From: Streptomyces spiramyceticus
GTDB taxonomy: Bacteria > Actinomycetota > Actinomycetes > Streptomycetales > Streptomycetaceae
Direction: 5' to 3'
Length of the DNA: 64,000 nucleotides
Assembly: GCF_028807635.1 (NCBI RefSeq)
Contig: NZ_JARBAX010000001.1
Coordinates: 2,886,001 to 2,950,000 of the forward strand
In this document: positions 26,495 to 35,426 of the stretch, piece by piece
Position numbering within the stretch: position 1 is the stretch's first letter
How the letters are laid out: each line of letters opens with the position of its first letter
Made by a program: the position numbers and the translations under genes
Notes under the pieces: generated by a model
Told to the model about the DNA's origin: nothing
Databases searched by the model: none
Seen by the model: the letters and a program-made list of their open reading frames with translations, nothing else

Positions 26495-26529
26495 AAGGGC
26501 CCCGTCCGAATCTTTCGGACGGGGCCCTT
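26495..26529. terminator. Bidirectional terminator
   Basis: A 16-base perfect stem, AAGGGCCCCGTCCGAA / TTCGGACGGGGCCCTT, has loop TCT. It lies between the convergent mtpA and gpmA. Confidence 0.88.
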
Positions 26530-26541
26530 CCGTTGCGGTGC

Positions 26542-27303
26542 CTACTTCTTCTTGCCCTGGTTCTTCACGGCCTCGATGGCGGCCTTCGCGGCCTCCGGGT
26601 CGAGGTATTTGCCGCCCGGGGTGACCGGGCGGAAGTCGGCGTCGAGCTCGTAGTAGAGCGGGATGCCGGTCGGGATGTTCAGGCCGGTGATGGCGTCGTC
26701 GGAGATGCCGTCGAGGTGCTTCACCAGGCCGCGCAGGGAGTTGCCGTGGGCGGCGACCAGGACGGTGCGGCCGGCCAGCAGGTCCGGGACGATGCCGTCG
26801 TACCAGTACGGCAGCATGCGCTCGACGACGTCCTTGAGGCACTCGGTGCGGGGGCGCAGCTCGCTCGGGATCGTCGCGTAGCGGGGGTCGTCGCTCTGCG
26901 AGAACTCCGTGCCGTCCTCAAGGACCGGCGGCGGGGTGTCGTACGAACGGCGCCACAGCATGAACTGCTCCTCGCCGAACTCGGCGAGGGTCTGCGCCTT
27001 GTCCTTGCCCTGGAGCGCGCCGTAGTGGCGCTCGTTCAGGCGCCAGGAGCGGTGGACGGGGATCCAGTGGCGGTCCGCGGCCTCCAGCGAGAGCTGGGCG
27101 GTGCGGATGGCGCGCTTCTGGAGCGAGGTGTGCAGTACGTCGGGCAGCAGGCCGGCGTCCTTGAGCAGCTCACCGCCGCGCACCGCCTCCTTCTCGCCCT
27201 TCTCGGTGAGGTTGACGTCCACCCATCCGGTGAACAGGTTCTTCGCGTTCCATTCGCTCTCGCCGTGGCGGAGGAGGATCAGCTTGTACGGTGCTTCGGC
27301 CAT
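26542..27303 (-). CDS. gpmA: 2,3-bisphosphoglycerate-dependent phosphoglycerate mutase
   Basis: A 253-residue glycolytic enzyme that interconverts 3- and 2-phosphoglycerate through a phospho-His. The active-site His is in [12 protein letters not shown] (about residues 9-20). Further motifs are [15 protein letters not shown] and [19 protein letters not shown], with the second His. The length matches bacterial dPGM. ATG 27303 ([11 protein letters not shown]) is chosen as the conserved N-terminus; the longer frame is not. It is divergent from the MFS gene. In Streptomyces it neighbours mshA and the pho genes, as here. Confidence 0.95.
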   Translation of the reverse strand: MAEAPYKLILLRHGESEWNAKNLFTGWVDVNLTEKGEKEAVRGGELLKDAGLLPDVLHTSLQKRAIRTAQLSLEAADRHWIPVHRSWRLNERHYGALQGKDKAQTLAEFGEEQFMLWRRSYDTPPPVLEDGTEFSQSDDPRYATIPSELRPRTECLKDVVERMLPYWYDGIVPDLLAGRTVLVAAHGNSLRGLVKHLDGISDDAITGLNIPTGIPLYYELDADFRPVTPGGKYLDPEAAKAAIEAVKNQGKKK

Positions 27304-27436
27304 GCGGACGAGCCTAATCGACCTCTTGTGGGCGGTCGACGCTTGACGGTTGCCGTCAATTGACTGGCGGGCGAGAAGTGGCGGTGGGTAACTTGCGGAT
27401 GCCTGACACGCCACTTACAAACCCGGGGGAACCGCC

Positions 27437-28732
27437 ATGTCTGTCGCCAGTCTCAGACGGGCCGCACGAGAGAGCGTCTCGGGTCTGCCTCGCGAGTTCT
27501 GGTGGCTGTGGACTTCGTCCCTGATCAACCGGATTGGTGCGTTTGTCGCTACTTTTCTGGCGCTGTACCTGACCGTGGAGCGGGGGTATTCGGCCTCGTA
27601 CGCCGGTCTCGTGGCGGCCCTCCACGGGCTCGGCGGGGTCGTCTCCTCGATCGGCGCGGGGGTGATGACCGACCGGCTGGGGCGTCGGCCGACCCTGATG
27701 ATCGCGCAGGTCTCGACCGCGCTGTCGGTGGCGCTGCTCGGCTTCATGACCGATCCGATGGCGATCGCCGCGGTCGCCTTCCTGGTGGGTATGGCGAGTA
27801 ATGCGTCACGGCCCGCCGTGCAGGCGATGATGGCGGACATCGTGAAGCCCGAGGACCGGGTGAGGGCGTTTTCGCTGAACTACTGGGCGATCAATCTCGG
27901 GTTCGCCATCTCCTCGGCCGCCGCGGGCTTCATCGCCGAGTACAGCTATCTCGCGGGCTTCCTCGGCGAGGCGGCGCTGACCCTGGCGTGTGCGGTGCTC
28001 GTCTTCGTCAAGGTGGCGGAAACGCGGCCCGTACGGGATACCTCGGCGGGGGCGAAGGCCGAGCCGGAGGTCGGGCTCGGGACGGTGCTGCGCGACCGGC
28101 GCTTCATGGGCGTCGTGGGTCTGTCGTTCCTGATCGCGCTGATCTTTATGCAGGCTCATGTGGGGCTGCCGGTGGCAATGGGCGAGGCGGGATTCTCGGC
28201 GGCGGACTTCGGCTTGGCGATCGCGGTCAATGGCGTGCTCATCGTGGTGCTGCAGATCCCCGTGACGCGTTTCATAGAGCATCGGGATCCGCGGAAGCTG
28301 TTGATCATCTCGGCCGTGGTGGCGGGGTACGGCTTCGGGCTCACCGCCTTCGCAGGGTCGATCGCGGTGTACGCGCTGACGGTGTGCGTATGGACGCTGG
28401 CCGAGATCGTGAACGCACCGACCCAGACCGGGCTCGTCGTGCGGCTTTCGCCGGTGCACGGACGGGGCCGCTACCAGGGGATGTACACCCTGTCCTGGTC
28501 GGCGGCGGCGCTGGTCGCCCCGCTGATGTCGGGCTTCGTCATCGACCGCTTGGGGGCGGACTGGCTGTGGGGCGTGTGCGCGGTGCTGGGGACGGGGGCG
28601 GCGCTGGGGTACTGGCTGCTGATGCGGAGCCTGCCGGAGGAGGAGTGGGAGGGGGAGAGGGAGGCCCTTGTTCCGTCCCCCTCCCCTCCCGTCGCCTCGA
28701 ATCCCGTCGCCTCGAAGGAAGTCAGCGCGTAA
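27437..28732 (+). CDS. Major facilitator superfamily transporter
   Basis: A 431-residue permease with 12 predicted membrane helices. The MFS loop 2-3 signature is GVMTDRLGRRPTLM (about residues 77-90), and a second, weaker copy lies at FIEHRDPRKLLI between helices 8 and 9. The conserved GFAISSAAAGFIAEYSY is typical of drug/H+ antiporter-like members. The C-terminal 35 residues are hydrophilic (EEEWEGEREALVPSPSPP ... KEVSA). The substrate is unknown. GGGGGAACC precedes the ATG. Its 3' end overlaps, on the opposite strand, the C-terminal remnant of a truncated gene. Confidence 0.85.
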   Translation: MSVASLRRAARESVSGLPREFWWLWTSSLINRIGAFVATFLALYLTVERGYSASYAGLVAALHGLGGVVSSIGAGVMTDRLGRRPTLMIAQVSTALSVALLGFMTDPMAIAAVAFLVGMASNASRPAVQAMMADIVKPEDRVRAFSLNYWAINLGFAISSAAAGFIAEYSYLAGFLGEAALTLACAVLVFVKVAETRPVRDTSAGAKAEPEVGLGTVLRDRRFMGVVGLSFLIALIFMQAHVGLPVAMGEAGFSAADFGLAIAVNGVLIVVLQIPVTRFIEHRDPRKLLIISAVVAGYGFGLTAFAGSIAVYALTVCVWTLAEIVNAPTQTGLVVRLSPVHGRGRYQGMYTLSWSAAALVAPLMSGFVIDRLGADWLWGVCAVLGTGAALGYWLLMRSLPEEEWEGEREALVPSPSPPVASNPVASKEVSA

Positions 28733-28838
28733 GGGCGCGCTGCACCTCGCTGATGCCGACGGTCGCGCTGTACGGGGCGATCCGGTCGATTTTGACGAGC
28801 CCGGTGCGGGCGTTGGTGACGGTGACGTTCCAGTGGGT
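28722..28838 (-). pseudogene. C-terminal remnant of a gene cut by an IS605-type element
   Basis: The last ~38 codons of a minus-strand gene survive, reading HWNVTVTNARTGLVKIDR, then APYSATVGISEVQRALTR and TGA at 28722-28724. Codon use and sequence look like a genuine protein end. Just upstream the frame hits a TAG within GTAGTTGAC, a typical right end of TnpB-type elements, and beyond that lies decayed tnpB sequence. The N-terminal part of the gene is missing from this region. The family is not recognised. Confidence 0.5.
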
Positions 28839-28841
28839 CAA

Positions 28842-29127
28842 CTACCTGGTCCTGAAGGATCGGGCCTGTCCGTGCCGTGATGAGCGCACGGACGGTTCCC
28901 GGAGCTTCGCCGCGCGACGGCGGCCGTGAGGACCGGGTTTGCTCTCGTGGTCCCGAATGGCTTCCGGGTTTCCCGTAGCGTGCGACGAGTTGACAGCTGC
29001 CCAGGCATCTACGCCGCGGTCGGCGATATTGATGCCCGCGAAGTGGTCCGCATGCCCAGCGAGGCCGCAGCATTCACACCGGAACCGCCCCGCGAGGGCC
29101 GGTTCCGCCTCGACACATGCCCACAGG
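28842..29127 (-). pseudogene. Decayed TnpB C-terminal fragment with right end
   Basis: Minus-strand translation gives CGHVSRRNRPSR and then, after a one-base frame change, RFRCECCGLAGHADHFAGIN and IADRGVDAWAAVN. This is the TnpB zinc ribbon (CxxC pair) and the HADxNAxxNI-like third RuvC segment, with Asp present but Asn changed to His-Phe. The N-terminal three quarters are missing, so the fragment cannot be active. It ends at TAG in GTAGTTGAC, preceded by CCTTCAGGACCAGG, resembling IS605 right ends. It differs from the intact TnpB at 11027, so it represents a second, older element. Confidence 0.6.
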
Positions 29128-29139
29128 CAAAGGGGGTGG

Positions 29140-29652
29140 TCAGTCGGTCGGGCGTTCCGTCAGGTGGGTGAACGCCGCCAGGTTTCTCGTCGACTCGCCG
29201 CGCGACACCCGCCACGCGTACTCCCTGCGGATCGCGCTCGCGAAGCCCAGTTCCAGCAGGGTGTTGAAGCTGCCGTCCGCGGCTTCCAGGACCGAGCCCA
29301 GCAGGCGGTCCAGCTCCTCCGGGGTCACGGCGGCGAGGGGCAGCTTGCCCGCGAGGTAGATGTCGCCGAGGCTGTCGATCGCGTAACTCACGCCGTAGAG
29401 GCGCAGGTTGCGTTCCAGCAGCCAGCGGTGGACGGCCGCGTCGTTCTCGTCCGGGTGGCGGATCACGAAGGCGTTGATCGACAGGGAATGGCGGCCCAGG
29501 CGCAGGGAGCACGTCGTGGACAGTTTGCGCGTGCCGGGGAGCTTTACGACGTACGAGCCGGGTTCCGGGCTCTCCCACTCCAGCTCCGCGTCCTTCAGCG
29601 TCTGCTCTAGCGTCTCGGTGATCTGCGTGATCGGCGGGAGTGCGTCAGCCAT
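29140..29652 (-). CDS. YbjN-domain (type III secretion chaperone-like fold) protein
   Basis: A 170-residue protein with the YbjN fold. The start is [22 protein letters not shown], then strand-rich [49 protein letters not shown], and the family-typical pattern [23 protein letters not shown]. Family members act in motility or stress in other bacteria, but no biochemical role is established. It overlaps the end of mshA by eight bases on the same strand, so it is cotranslated with the first mycothiol enzyme. This pairing is common in Streptomyces. The TnpB remnant begins just after its stop. Confidence 0.8.
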   Translation of the reverse strand: MADALPPITQITETLEQTLKDAELEWESPEPGSYVVKLPGTRKLSTTCSLRLGRHSLSINAFVIRHPDENDAAVHRWLLERNLRLYGVSYAIDSLGDIYLAGKLPLAAVTPEELDRLLGSVLEAADGSFNTLLELGFASAIRREYAWRVSRGESTRNLAAFTHLTERPTD

Positions 29653-30991
29653 GGTGCGAGCGTACGCGACGGCGATGTTCGTGCATCGCGGCCGTGTACA
29701 CGTCGGCCGTGCCGGACGCCGCCGTGTCCCAGCCGAAGGACTGCGCGTGGCGGGCGGCCGCCGCGCCCATGCGGTTCACCAGGCCGGGGTCGTCGATGAA
29801 GCGGCGCAGGGCCCGGGCGTATCCGGCCGGGTCGTGGCCCTCGACCAGGAAGCCCGTCGAACCGTCCCGTACGGCGACCGGAAGGCCGCCCACCGCCGCC
29901 GCGACCACCGGCGTACCGGAGGCTTCCGCCTCTATCGCGACGAGGCCGAAGGATTCGCTGTACGAGGGCATGACCAGCACCGACGCCGCGCGGAACCAGT
30001 CCGCGAGGCGGTCCTGGCCCACGGGCGGGCGGAAGCGTACGACGTCGGCGACGCCGAGGCGTGCGGCGAGTTTCTGGAGGCCCTCGGGCTTGGCGAGGCC
30101 GCTGCCGCTGGGGCCGCCCACCACCGGCACGACGATTCTGGAGCGCAGCGACGGGTCCTCGTCGAGGAGCAGGGCGACCGCGCGCAGCAGGATGTCGGGG
30201 GCTTTCAGCGGCTGGATGCGGCCCGCGAAGAGCGGAATCAGCGCGTCCTGCGGCAGCCCGAGGCGCTCGCGGGCCGCTGCCCGGCCGTCGGCCGGCCGGA
30301 AGCGTTCCAGATTGACTCCCGGGTGTACGACGGCGACCCCGCCCGGGTCGGCCTCGTAGTGGCGGACCAGCTCGTCGGCCTCCTCGGCCGTGTTGGCGAT
30401 GAGCCGGTCGGCCGCCCGTACGATCTGCGTCTCGCCGATGACGCGTGCGGCGGGCTCGGGGGTGTCCCCGTCCGCGAGGGCCGCGTTCTTGACCTTGGCC
30501 ATGGTGTGCATGGCGTGGACGAGGGGAACGCCCCAGCGTTCGGCGGCGAGCCAGCCGACGTGACCGGAGAGCCAGTAGTGGGAGTGGACGAGGTCGTAGT
30601 AGCCGGGGCGCTGGCCTGCCCATGCCTGCATCACGCCGTGGGTGAAGGCGCAGAGCTGGGCGGGCAGCTCCTCCTTGGCGAGGCCTTCGTAGGGGCCGGC
30701 GTCGATGTGGCGGACCAGGACGCCCGGCGCGAGCTCGACGCTCGGCGGCAGGCCGCCCGTCGTCGCCCGGGTGAAGATCTCGACCTCGATGTTGATGGCG
30801 GCGAGGCGCTTGGCGAGCTCGACGATGTAGACGTTCATGCCGCCCGCGTCGCCCGTCCCGGGCTGGTGCAGCGGGGAGGTGTGGACGCTGAGCATGGCGA
30901 CCCGGCGCGGTTTGCGGTGGTGGCCGCCGGGGAGCCGGAGGCGGTGCGGGGTCGCCAGTGTGCCGGCGAGTCGGGAGACGTACTGGCTCAC
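29645..30991 (-). CDS. mshA: D-inositol-3-phosphate glycosyltransferase MshA
   Basis: A 448-residue GT4 glycosyltransferase that catalyses the first step of mycothiol synthesis, joining GlcNAc from UDP-GlcNAc to inositol-3-phosphate. The N-terminal domain has [28 protein letters not shown] with the Gly-rich donor/acceptor loop. The C-terminal domain has [27 protein letters not shown] and the E-x7-E motif in [26 protein letters not shown] 30991 follows GAGGAGG. Mycothiol is the actinobacterial glutathione substitute, and the DinB/DUF664 protein at 36631 belongs to a superfamily that includes mycothiol-dependent enzymes. Confidence 0.94.
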   Translation of the reverse strand: MSQYVSRLAGTLATPHRLRLPGGHHRKPRRVAMLSVHTSPLHQPGTGDAGGMNVYIVELAKRLAAINIEVEIFTRATTGGLPPSVELAPGVLVRHIDAGPYEGLAKEELPAQLCAFTHGVMQAWAGQRPGYYDLVHSHYWLSGHVGWLAAERWGVPLVHAMHTMAKVKNAALADGDTPEPAARVIGETQIVRAADRLIANTAEEADELVRHYEADPGGVAVVHPGVNLERFRPADGRAAARERLGLPQDALIPLFAGRIQPLKAPDILLRAVALLLDEDPSLRSRIVVPVVGGPSGSGLAKPEGLQKLAARLGVADVVRFRPPVGQDRLADWFRAASVLVMPSYSESFGLVAIEAEASGTPVVAAAVGGLPVAVRDGSTGFLVEGHDPAGYARALRRFIDDPGLVNRMGAAAARHAQSFGWDTAASGTADVYTAAMHEHRRRVRSHHG

Positions 30992-31210
30992 GTCGGCGGT
31001 CCTCCTCGCACTCGGGGCATGGCACGGAGGCGACGCAGGTTCCCGCGCTTGGTTCCCCTCCGAACAGGCCAAACAGCGGAATGCCCCCTTCCCATTTCCG
31101 TTTTGCCAAATCATTACTTCAGCTGCCTCAACCCTTTACGCGGCAGAAGGCGGAGCAGGAGGCGGCGATACGCGGCAGGGCGCGACCACACGGGCGCTTA
31201 CCCTCGCTTC

Positions 31211-32020
31211 ATGGCCTCCCGCATTTCCCCGTCGCGCCCCGTCGGCGCCGTGACCCGCGGGACGACCAACCCCAACCGCCTGCGCCGCATGGACCGCTGG
31301 ATAGCGGCCGTCCACGGGCCCGAGCTGCGCCGCCACGCCGCGGCGCCGGTCGCGGTCGACCTCGGCTACGGGGCCGCGCCCTGGACCGCCGTCGAGCTGC
31401 TCGGCCGCCTGCGCACCGCCGCGCCCGCCACCGAGGTCGTGGGCATCGAGATCGAGCCGGCCCGGGTGGCCGCCGCGAGGCCGTACGAGCGCGACGGCCT
31501 CACGTTCCGGCACGGCGGCTTCGAGGTGCCCCTGCCCGACGGCCGCAGGCCCGCCCTGATCCGTGCGGCGAACGTCCTGCGGCAGTACGACGAGGGGGAG
31601 GTCGCCGCCGTCTGGGCGCGGCTGTGCGCGCGGCTGGCACCCGGCGGCCTGCTGGTCGAGGGGACGTGCGACGAGATCGGGCGGCGGCACGTGTGGGTCG
31701 CGCTCGGCCCTGCGGGACCGCGCACGGTCACCTTCGCGACCCGGCTGGGGTCGCTGGACCGCCCGTCCGATCTGGCGGAGCGCCTGCCCAAGGCGCTGAT
31801 TCACCGCAATGTGCCTGGCGAGCCGGTGCACGCCTTCCTCCGGGACTTCGACCGGGCATGGGCGGCGGCAGCTCCGTACGCCTCGCTGGGCGCCCGGCAG
31901 CGCTGGATCAAGGCCGTGCGTGACCTCTCGGCAGACTGGCCGCTGGCGGACGGGGAGCGCCGGTGGCGGCAGGGCGAAGTCACGGTGAACTGGGCATCTC
32001 TCCAGCCCCGCACCGCCTGA
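31211..32020 (+). CDS. Class I SAM-dependent methyltransferase
   Basis: A 269-residue protein with a Rossmann-like SAM domain. Motif I is AVDLGYGAAPWTAVELL (about residues 48-64), followed by an acidic residue after strand 2 (VVGIEIEPARVAAA), and motif IV is near ALIRAANVLRQYDE. The C-terminal third (RAWAAAAPYASLGARQRW) has no obvious family motif. The target (nucleic acid, protein or metabolite) is unknown. It is divergent from mshA, a conserved Streptomyces arrangement, but no mycothiol step needs it. The ATG at 31211 lacks a clear Shine-Dalgarno. Confidence 0.78.
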   Translation: MASRISPSRPVGAVTRGTTNPNRLRRMDRWIAAVHGPELRRHAAAPVAVDLGYGAAPWTAVELLGRLRTAAPATEVVGIEIEPARVAAARPYERDGLTFRHGGFEVPLPDGRRPALIRAANVLRQYDEGEVAAVWARLCARLAPGGLLVEGTCDEIGRRHVWVALGPAGPRTVTFATRLGSLDRPSDLAERLPKALIHRNVPGEPVHAFLRDFDRAWAAAAPYASLGARQRWIKAVRDLSADWPLADGERRWRQGEVTVNWASLQPRTA

Positions 32021-32221
32021 AACCCGGATCGGATCACTCGAAAGGTCACCCGGAACGGGGAACGCGGACTGCTGCCTGTTCGTCAGAAACCTGTGGGCGG
32101 GGGCCTCTGTCGCTTTTACGGGCGGCGTGGCAGCATCACGGCATTGCCAGCCAAGTTACTGACGGTAAATCACATTCGGGATGCAGGATGTGATGTGGGA
32201 TTTGGGACCCGGGGGGAGATC

Positions 32222-33271
32222 GTGAACCGACGTAGCAGCGCAGCTGCCGCAATCGCGCTGGTCTGCGCCTTGACCGTGCTGGCGGCACCTGGGCAGGCGT
32301 TCGCCGACCCGAAGCCGGCCAAGCCTCCGAGAAGCGAGCAGAGCCTCCAGGAAGTACGCGGCGAGATCGACGCCCTCTACCGCAAGGCAGGGGCCGCCAC
32401 GGACGCGTACAACCTCGCCGAGGAGCGGGCCGACAAGCAGTCGGCCGAGATCGTGAAACTGGCCAAGGAGATCGTCAAGGGCCAGAAGCGGATCGACGGG
32501 CTGAAGAAGCGGGTGGGCGCCGAGGCGCGCGCGCAGTACCGCAACGGCGGCCTGCCGCCCGAGGCCCAGATGATGCTCAGCGGCGACCCCAGCCACTTCC
32601 TGGACGGGGCGGGCCGGATCCGCGAGGGCCAGCAGGCGGCCAAGGGGCTCCTTGGCGAACTGGCCCGCACGCAGGCCGACTTGGAGGCCTACACCAAGGA
32701 CGCGGCCTCCCAGTGGGAGCAGCTGGAGGCCGGCCGCAAGAAGAAGGAAGCGGCGAAGAAGGAGATCAAGAAGCAGATCTCCGCCGCCGAGAAGCTCGAA
32801 GCCACGCTGGAGAAGGAGGAGCGCGAGCGGCTCCTCAAGATGGAGCAGGACGCGGCGTACAAAGCGCAGACCGCCTGGCTCGACTCCGGCGCGCTCAGGG
32901 GCATCGGCGGCGAGGCGTCGGACGCCGGGAAGACCGCCGTGGCGTACGCGACGGCGCAGATCGGCAAGCCGTACGTGTGGGGTGCGGAGGGTCCGGGGTC
33001 CTTCGACTGCTCCGGCCTGACGTCGCAGGCGTGGCTGGCGGCCGGGCGCGGCATACCGCGCACGTCGCAGGAGCAGTGGAAGCGGCTGCCGCGCGTCGAC
33101 GTGAAGGACATGCGCCCCGGCGACCTGATCGTGTACTTCGACGACGCGAGCCACATCGGGATGTACGTGGGCGACGGAGCGATGGTGCACGCCCCGCGTC
33201 CGGGCCGGGACGTGACGATCGCGGGGGCGGGCTCGATGCCGATCCTCGGCGTCGTACGGCCGGACAGGTGA
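32222..33271 (+). CDS. Secreted NlpC/P60 (C40) peptidoglycan hydrolase
   Basis: A 349-residue exported endopeptidase. The signal peptide (NRRSSAAAAIALVCALTVLAAPGQAFA) is cleaved near residue 29. Residues 40-220 form a long coiled coil (KSLQEVRGEIDALYRKA ... EKLEATLEKEERERLLKM), resembling RipA-type autoinhibitory or localisation helices. The C-terminal C40 domain has catalytic Cys in FDCSGLTSQAW, His in DDASHIGMYVGDG and the third residue in VHAPRPG. It cuts D-Glu to diamino-acid bonds in peptidoglycan stems during growth or sporulation. GTG 32222 follows GGGGGGAGATC. I looked upstream for a c-di-AMP riboswitch, which often precedes such genes, and did not find one. Confidence 0.9.
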   Translation: MNRRSSAAAAIALVCALTVLAAPGQAFADPKPAKPPRSEQSLQEVRGEIDALYRKAGAATDAYNLAEERADKQSAEIVKLAKEIVKGQKRIDGLKKRVGAEARAQYRNGGLPPEAQMMLSGDPSHFLDGAGRIREGQQAAKGLLGELARTQADLEAYTKDAASQWEQLEAGRKKKEAAKKEIKKQISAAEKLEATLEKEERERLLKMEQDAAYKAQTAWLDSGALRGIGGEASDAGKTAVAYATAQIGKPYVWGAEGPGSFDCSGLTSQAWLAAGRGIPRTSQEQWKRLPRVDVKDMRPGDLIVYFDDASHIGMYVGDGAMVHAPRPGRDVTIAGAGSMPILGVVRPDR

Positions 33272-33568
33272 ATCGCGCCGGTGAAATCGGACAGGTGAAG
33301 CCGGGCGAATAAGCCGGTGGGCAAAAGGGAGAAACGGGAGTAACGGGGATCACGCGGGGCGTCCTGGACGGGCGCTCCGGGCGTGATGTTCGTCATGGGG
33401 CCGTTCCGCCCCAACCCCTCCGGATGCGTTGCGGGACGCGGCATATGACTGCGGCGGCTTTCAGATCGCCATTCCGTTGCGGCGCCCGGTAACGCTAAGG
33501 TCCCCGTTTGGCGGCGCGTCGATCGATGTGTCGCCGCGCCCTCGGGGGGAGGGAAGGAAACCGAACCG

Positions 33569-34924
33569 ATGCCCGTACCCGTACCGCGGCAGCGACAGAG
33601 TCCGGCCGTGGAGAACGGTCAGGCCGTCCTGCCGAAGCAGCAAACCGGGAGCGCCCTGGACGGCAGAGAGGCCACGGCGCCCACCGCGCCCGCCATGTCC
33701 GCCGTCTCTGCCGTGTCCGCGAACAAGCACGACCTCACCCTGCTGGTGATCGAGGACGACCCGGCGGGGACGTTCACCGTGCCCTCGCTGCTCGACGCCG
33801 CCGGGACCCGGGTACGGATCCGCACCGCCCGCAACCTCACCGAGGCCGAGCGGCTGCTCACGGACGACGTCCACTGCATCCTCCTGGACCTGTCCCTCCC
33901 GACCCCGTCCGGCTCCGACGAGGGCGACGAGCTGGCCACGCTGCGGCACGTACTGCGGCTCGCGCCGGGTCACGCCGTGCTGGCGCTGACCGCCGAGACC
34001 GACGCCGAGCGTGCCGCTGACGCGGTGCGCGTCGGCGCGCAGGACTACCTGTTCCGCGACGAGCTCGACGGGCGCCAGCTCAGCCGCGCCATCCGGTACG
34101 CGGTCGAGCGCAAGCGCGCCGACACCGCGCAGCACAAGCTGGCCGAGTCGCGGCTGCGTGCCCAGGAGAACGCCCGCCTGGAGCGCGGCCTGCTGCCGAC
34201 CCCGCTGCTCGAAGGCTCGAACCTGCGCTTCGCCTCCCGCTACCGGCCGGGGCGCTCGCGCGCGCTGCTCGGCGGCGACTTCTACGACACGGTCCGTACG
34301 TCCGACGGCACGGTCCACGCGATGATCGGCGACGTCTGCGGCCACGGCCCGGACGAGGCGGCGCTCGGTGTCGAACTGCGCATCGCCTGGCGGGCATTGA
34401 CCTTCGCGGGCCTGTGCGGCGACGAGCTGCTCTCCACGCTGCAGCAGGTCCTGGAGCACGAGCGGGAGAACGACGAGATCTTCGCGACGCTCTGCACGGT
34501 CGACATCGCGCCGGACGGACGGCGGGCCGGCATGTGCCTGGCCGGCCACCCGTCACCGCTGATAGCCCGCCAAGGCCGGCCGGCGCAGCTGCTCCCGTAC
34601 GACGACGGGGGCCCCGCGCTCGGCCTGTTGCCGCGTGCCCGCTGGTCGCGCCGCCAGGTCGAGCTGGGGGGCTCCTGGAGCCTGATGATGTACACGGACG
34701 GCCTGATAGAGGGACGCGTCGGCCCGCCGGAGGCGAAGCAGCGGCTCGGTCAGGACGGAATGGTCGAAATGATCAACCGCCAGCTGGCGGCCGGTCTCAG
34801 CGGCGAGGCGCTCCTGGAGGCCGCGGTCAACGAGGCGCGGGACCTGAACGGCGGTGAGCTGACGGACGACGTGGCGCTCCTGCTCCTCGACCGCAGAGAG
34901 GACCTGAGGCCCGCCAGGACCTGA
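33569..34924 (+). CDS. Response-regulator / PP2C-type (SpoIIE-like) serine phosphatase
   Basis: A 451-residue fusion. After a ~50-residue disordered N-terminus comes a receiver domain: LLVIEDDPAG (acidic pocket), CILLDLSLPTPSG (phospho-acceptor Asp), ALTAET and QDYLFRDEL, where the usual Lys-Pro is replaced. A short coiled coil (HKLAESRLRAQENARLERGLLP) leads to the PP2C phosphatase with GGDFYDTVR, GDVCGHGPDEAAL, MMYTDGLIE and LTDDVALLLLDR, holding all metal-binding Asp residues. Such RsbU/RsbP-like proteins dephosphorylate anti-anti-sigma factors. No partner STAS or HPK-like kinase gene is adjacent. The stop codon lies inside a 17-base tandem repeat, so the final RREDLRPART is repeat-encoded. 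Confidence 0.88.
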   Translation: MPVPVPRQRQSPAVENGQAVLPKQQTGSALDGREATAPTAPAMSAVSAVSANKHDLTLLVIEDDPAGTFTVPSLLDAAGTRVRIRTARNLTEAERLLTDDVHCILLDLSLPTPSGSDEGDELATLRHVLRLAPGHAVLALTAETDAERAADAVRVGAQDYLFRDELDGRQLSRAIRYAVERKRADTAQHKLAESRLRAQENARLERGLLPTPLLEGSNLRFASRYRPGRSRALLGGDFYDTVRTSDGTVHAMIGDVCGHGPDEAALGVELRIAWRALTFAGLCGDELLSTLQQVLEHERENDEIFATLCTVDIAPDGRRAGMCLAGHPSPLIARQGRPAQLLPYDDGGPALGLLPRARWSRRQVELGGSWSLMMYTDGLIEGRVGPPEAKQRLGQDGMVEMINRQLAAGLSGEALLEAAVNEARDLNGGELTDDVALLLLDRREDLRPART

Positions 34925-34968
34925 GGCCCTCCGGGGCCTGAGGTCCTCCGGGGCCTGAGGCTTTGAGC
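34901..34968. repeat. 17-bp tandem repeat, four units, through a gene end
   Basis: Units begin at 34901, 34918, 34935 and 34952: GACCTGAGGCCCGCCAG, GACCTGAGGCCCTCCGG, GGCCTGAGGTCCTCCGG and a partial GGCCTGAGG. The phosphatase stop codon (34922-34924) lies in the second unit. Because 17 is not a multiple of 3, gain or loss of a unit would change the protein's end. Confidence 0.75.
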
Positions 34969-34970
34969 GC

Positions 34971-35315
34971 TCAGCGCCCGCCGTTGTACGGCCCGTAGGG
35001 GCCGTCGCTGCTGCTGCCGCCCCGGCGTCCGCCGCGGCCGCCGCCGCCCGAGACCTGCTTGATCGCGGGCCGTACGTCGACCATGAACACGATCGTCGCG
35101 ACCAGCCCCGCGATCTGCAGGAACAGCATCGGAACGAACAGGTTCACGGCCACCGTGACGCCGAGGAGGACCAGCCAGAAGACCTTGGTCTGCTTGTCGG
35201 CGGCTCGGTACGCGTCCTCACGGGCCGTCACGGCGAAGAACAGCGCCACCACGGCGAGGACGAGCATGGCGAGGTAGAGCAACGACACCAGATTGCCGAA
35301 TCCCGAGAGCAACAT
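34971..35315 (-). CDS. DUF2516 family membrane protein
   Basis: A 114-residue protein with three hydrophobic segments: VSLLYLAMLVLAVVALFFAV, VFWLVLLGVTVAVNLFVPML and IAGLVATIVFMVDV. The loop between the first two contains TAREDAYRAADKQTKVFW, the DUF2516 signature. The tail is Gly/Arg/Ser-rich and disordered. I prefer ATG 35313-35315, since AGGCGGTG is well spaced; GTG 35324 would add three residues. DUF2516 proteins are restricted to actinobacteria and have no known role. The gene often precedes the HbhA-like and XRE genes, as it does here on the same strand. Confidence 0.8.
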   Translation of the reverse strand: MLLSGFGNLVSLLYLAMLVLAVVALFFAVTAREDAYRAADKQTKVFWLVLLGVTVAVNLFVPMLFLQIAGLVATIVFMVDVRPAIKQVSGGGGRGGRRGGSSSDGPYGPYNGGR

Positions 35316-35426
35316 GCTGTGCACCGCCTAAAAAGTGGATGAGCGCCTCGCGGCCAAGGTACCTGGACAACGAGCCGGACACCCATAATGGTGCCCGGCC
35401 CGCGCCGCAGAGCTAACTCTGCCTGC

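Noticed and set aside
29408..32020. An 870-codon frame ending as the methyltransferase
   Set aside because: The upstream part is antisense of mshA and ybjN. The methyltransferase fold begins at 31211.
32021..32221. c-di-AMP (ydaO) riboswitch before the NlpC/P60 gene
   Set aside because: This is a known arrangement in actinobacteria, but I could not find the characteristic conserved blocks in this leader.
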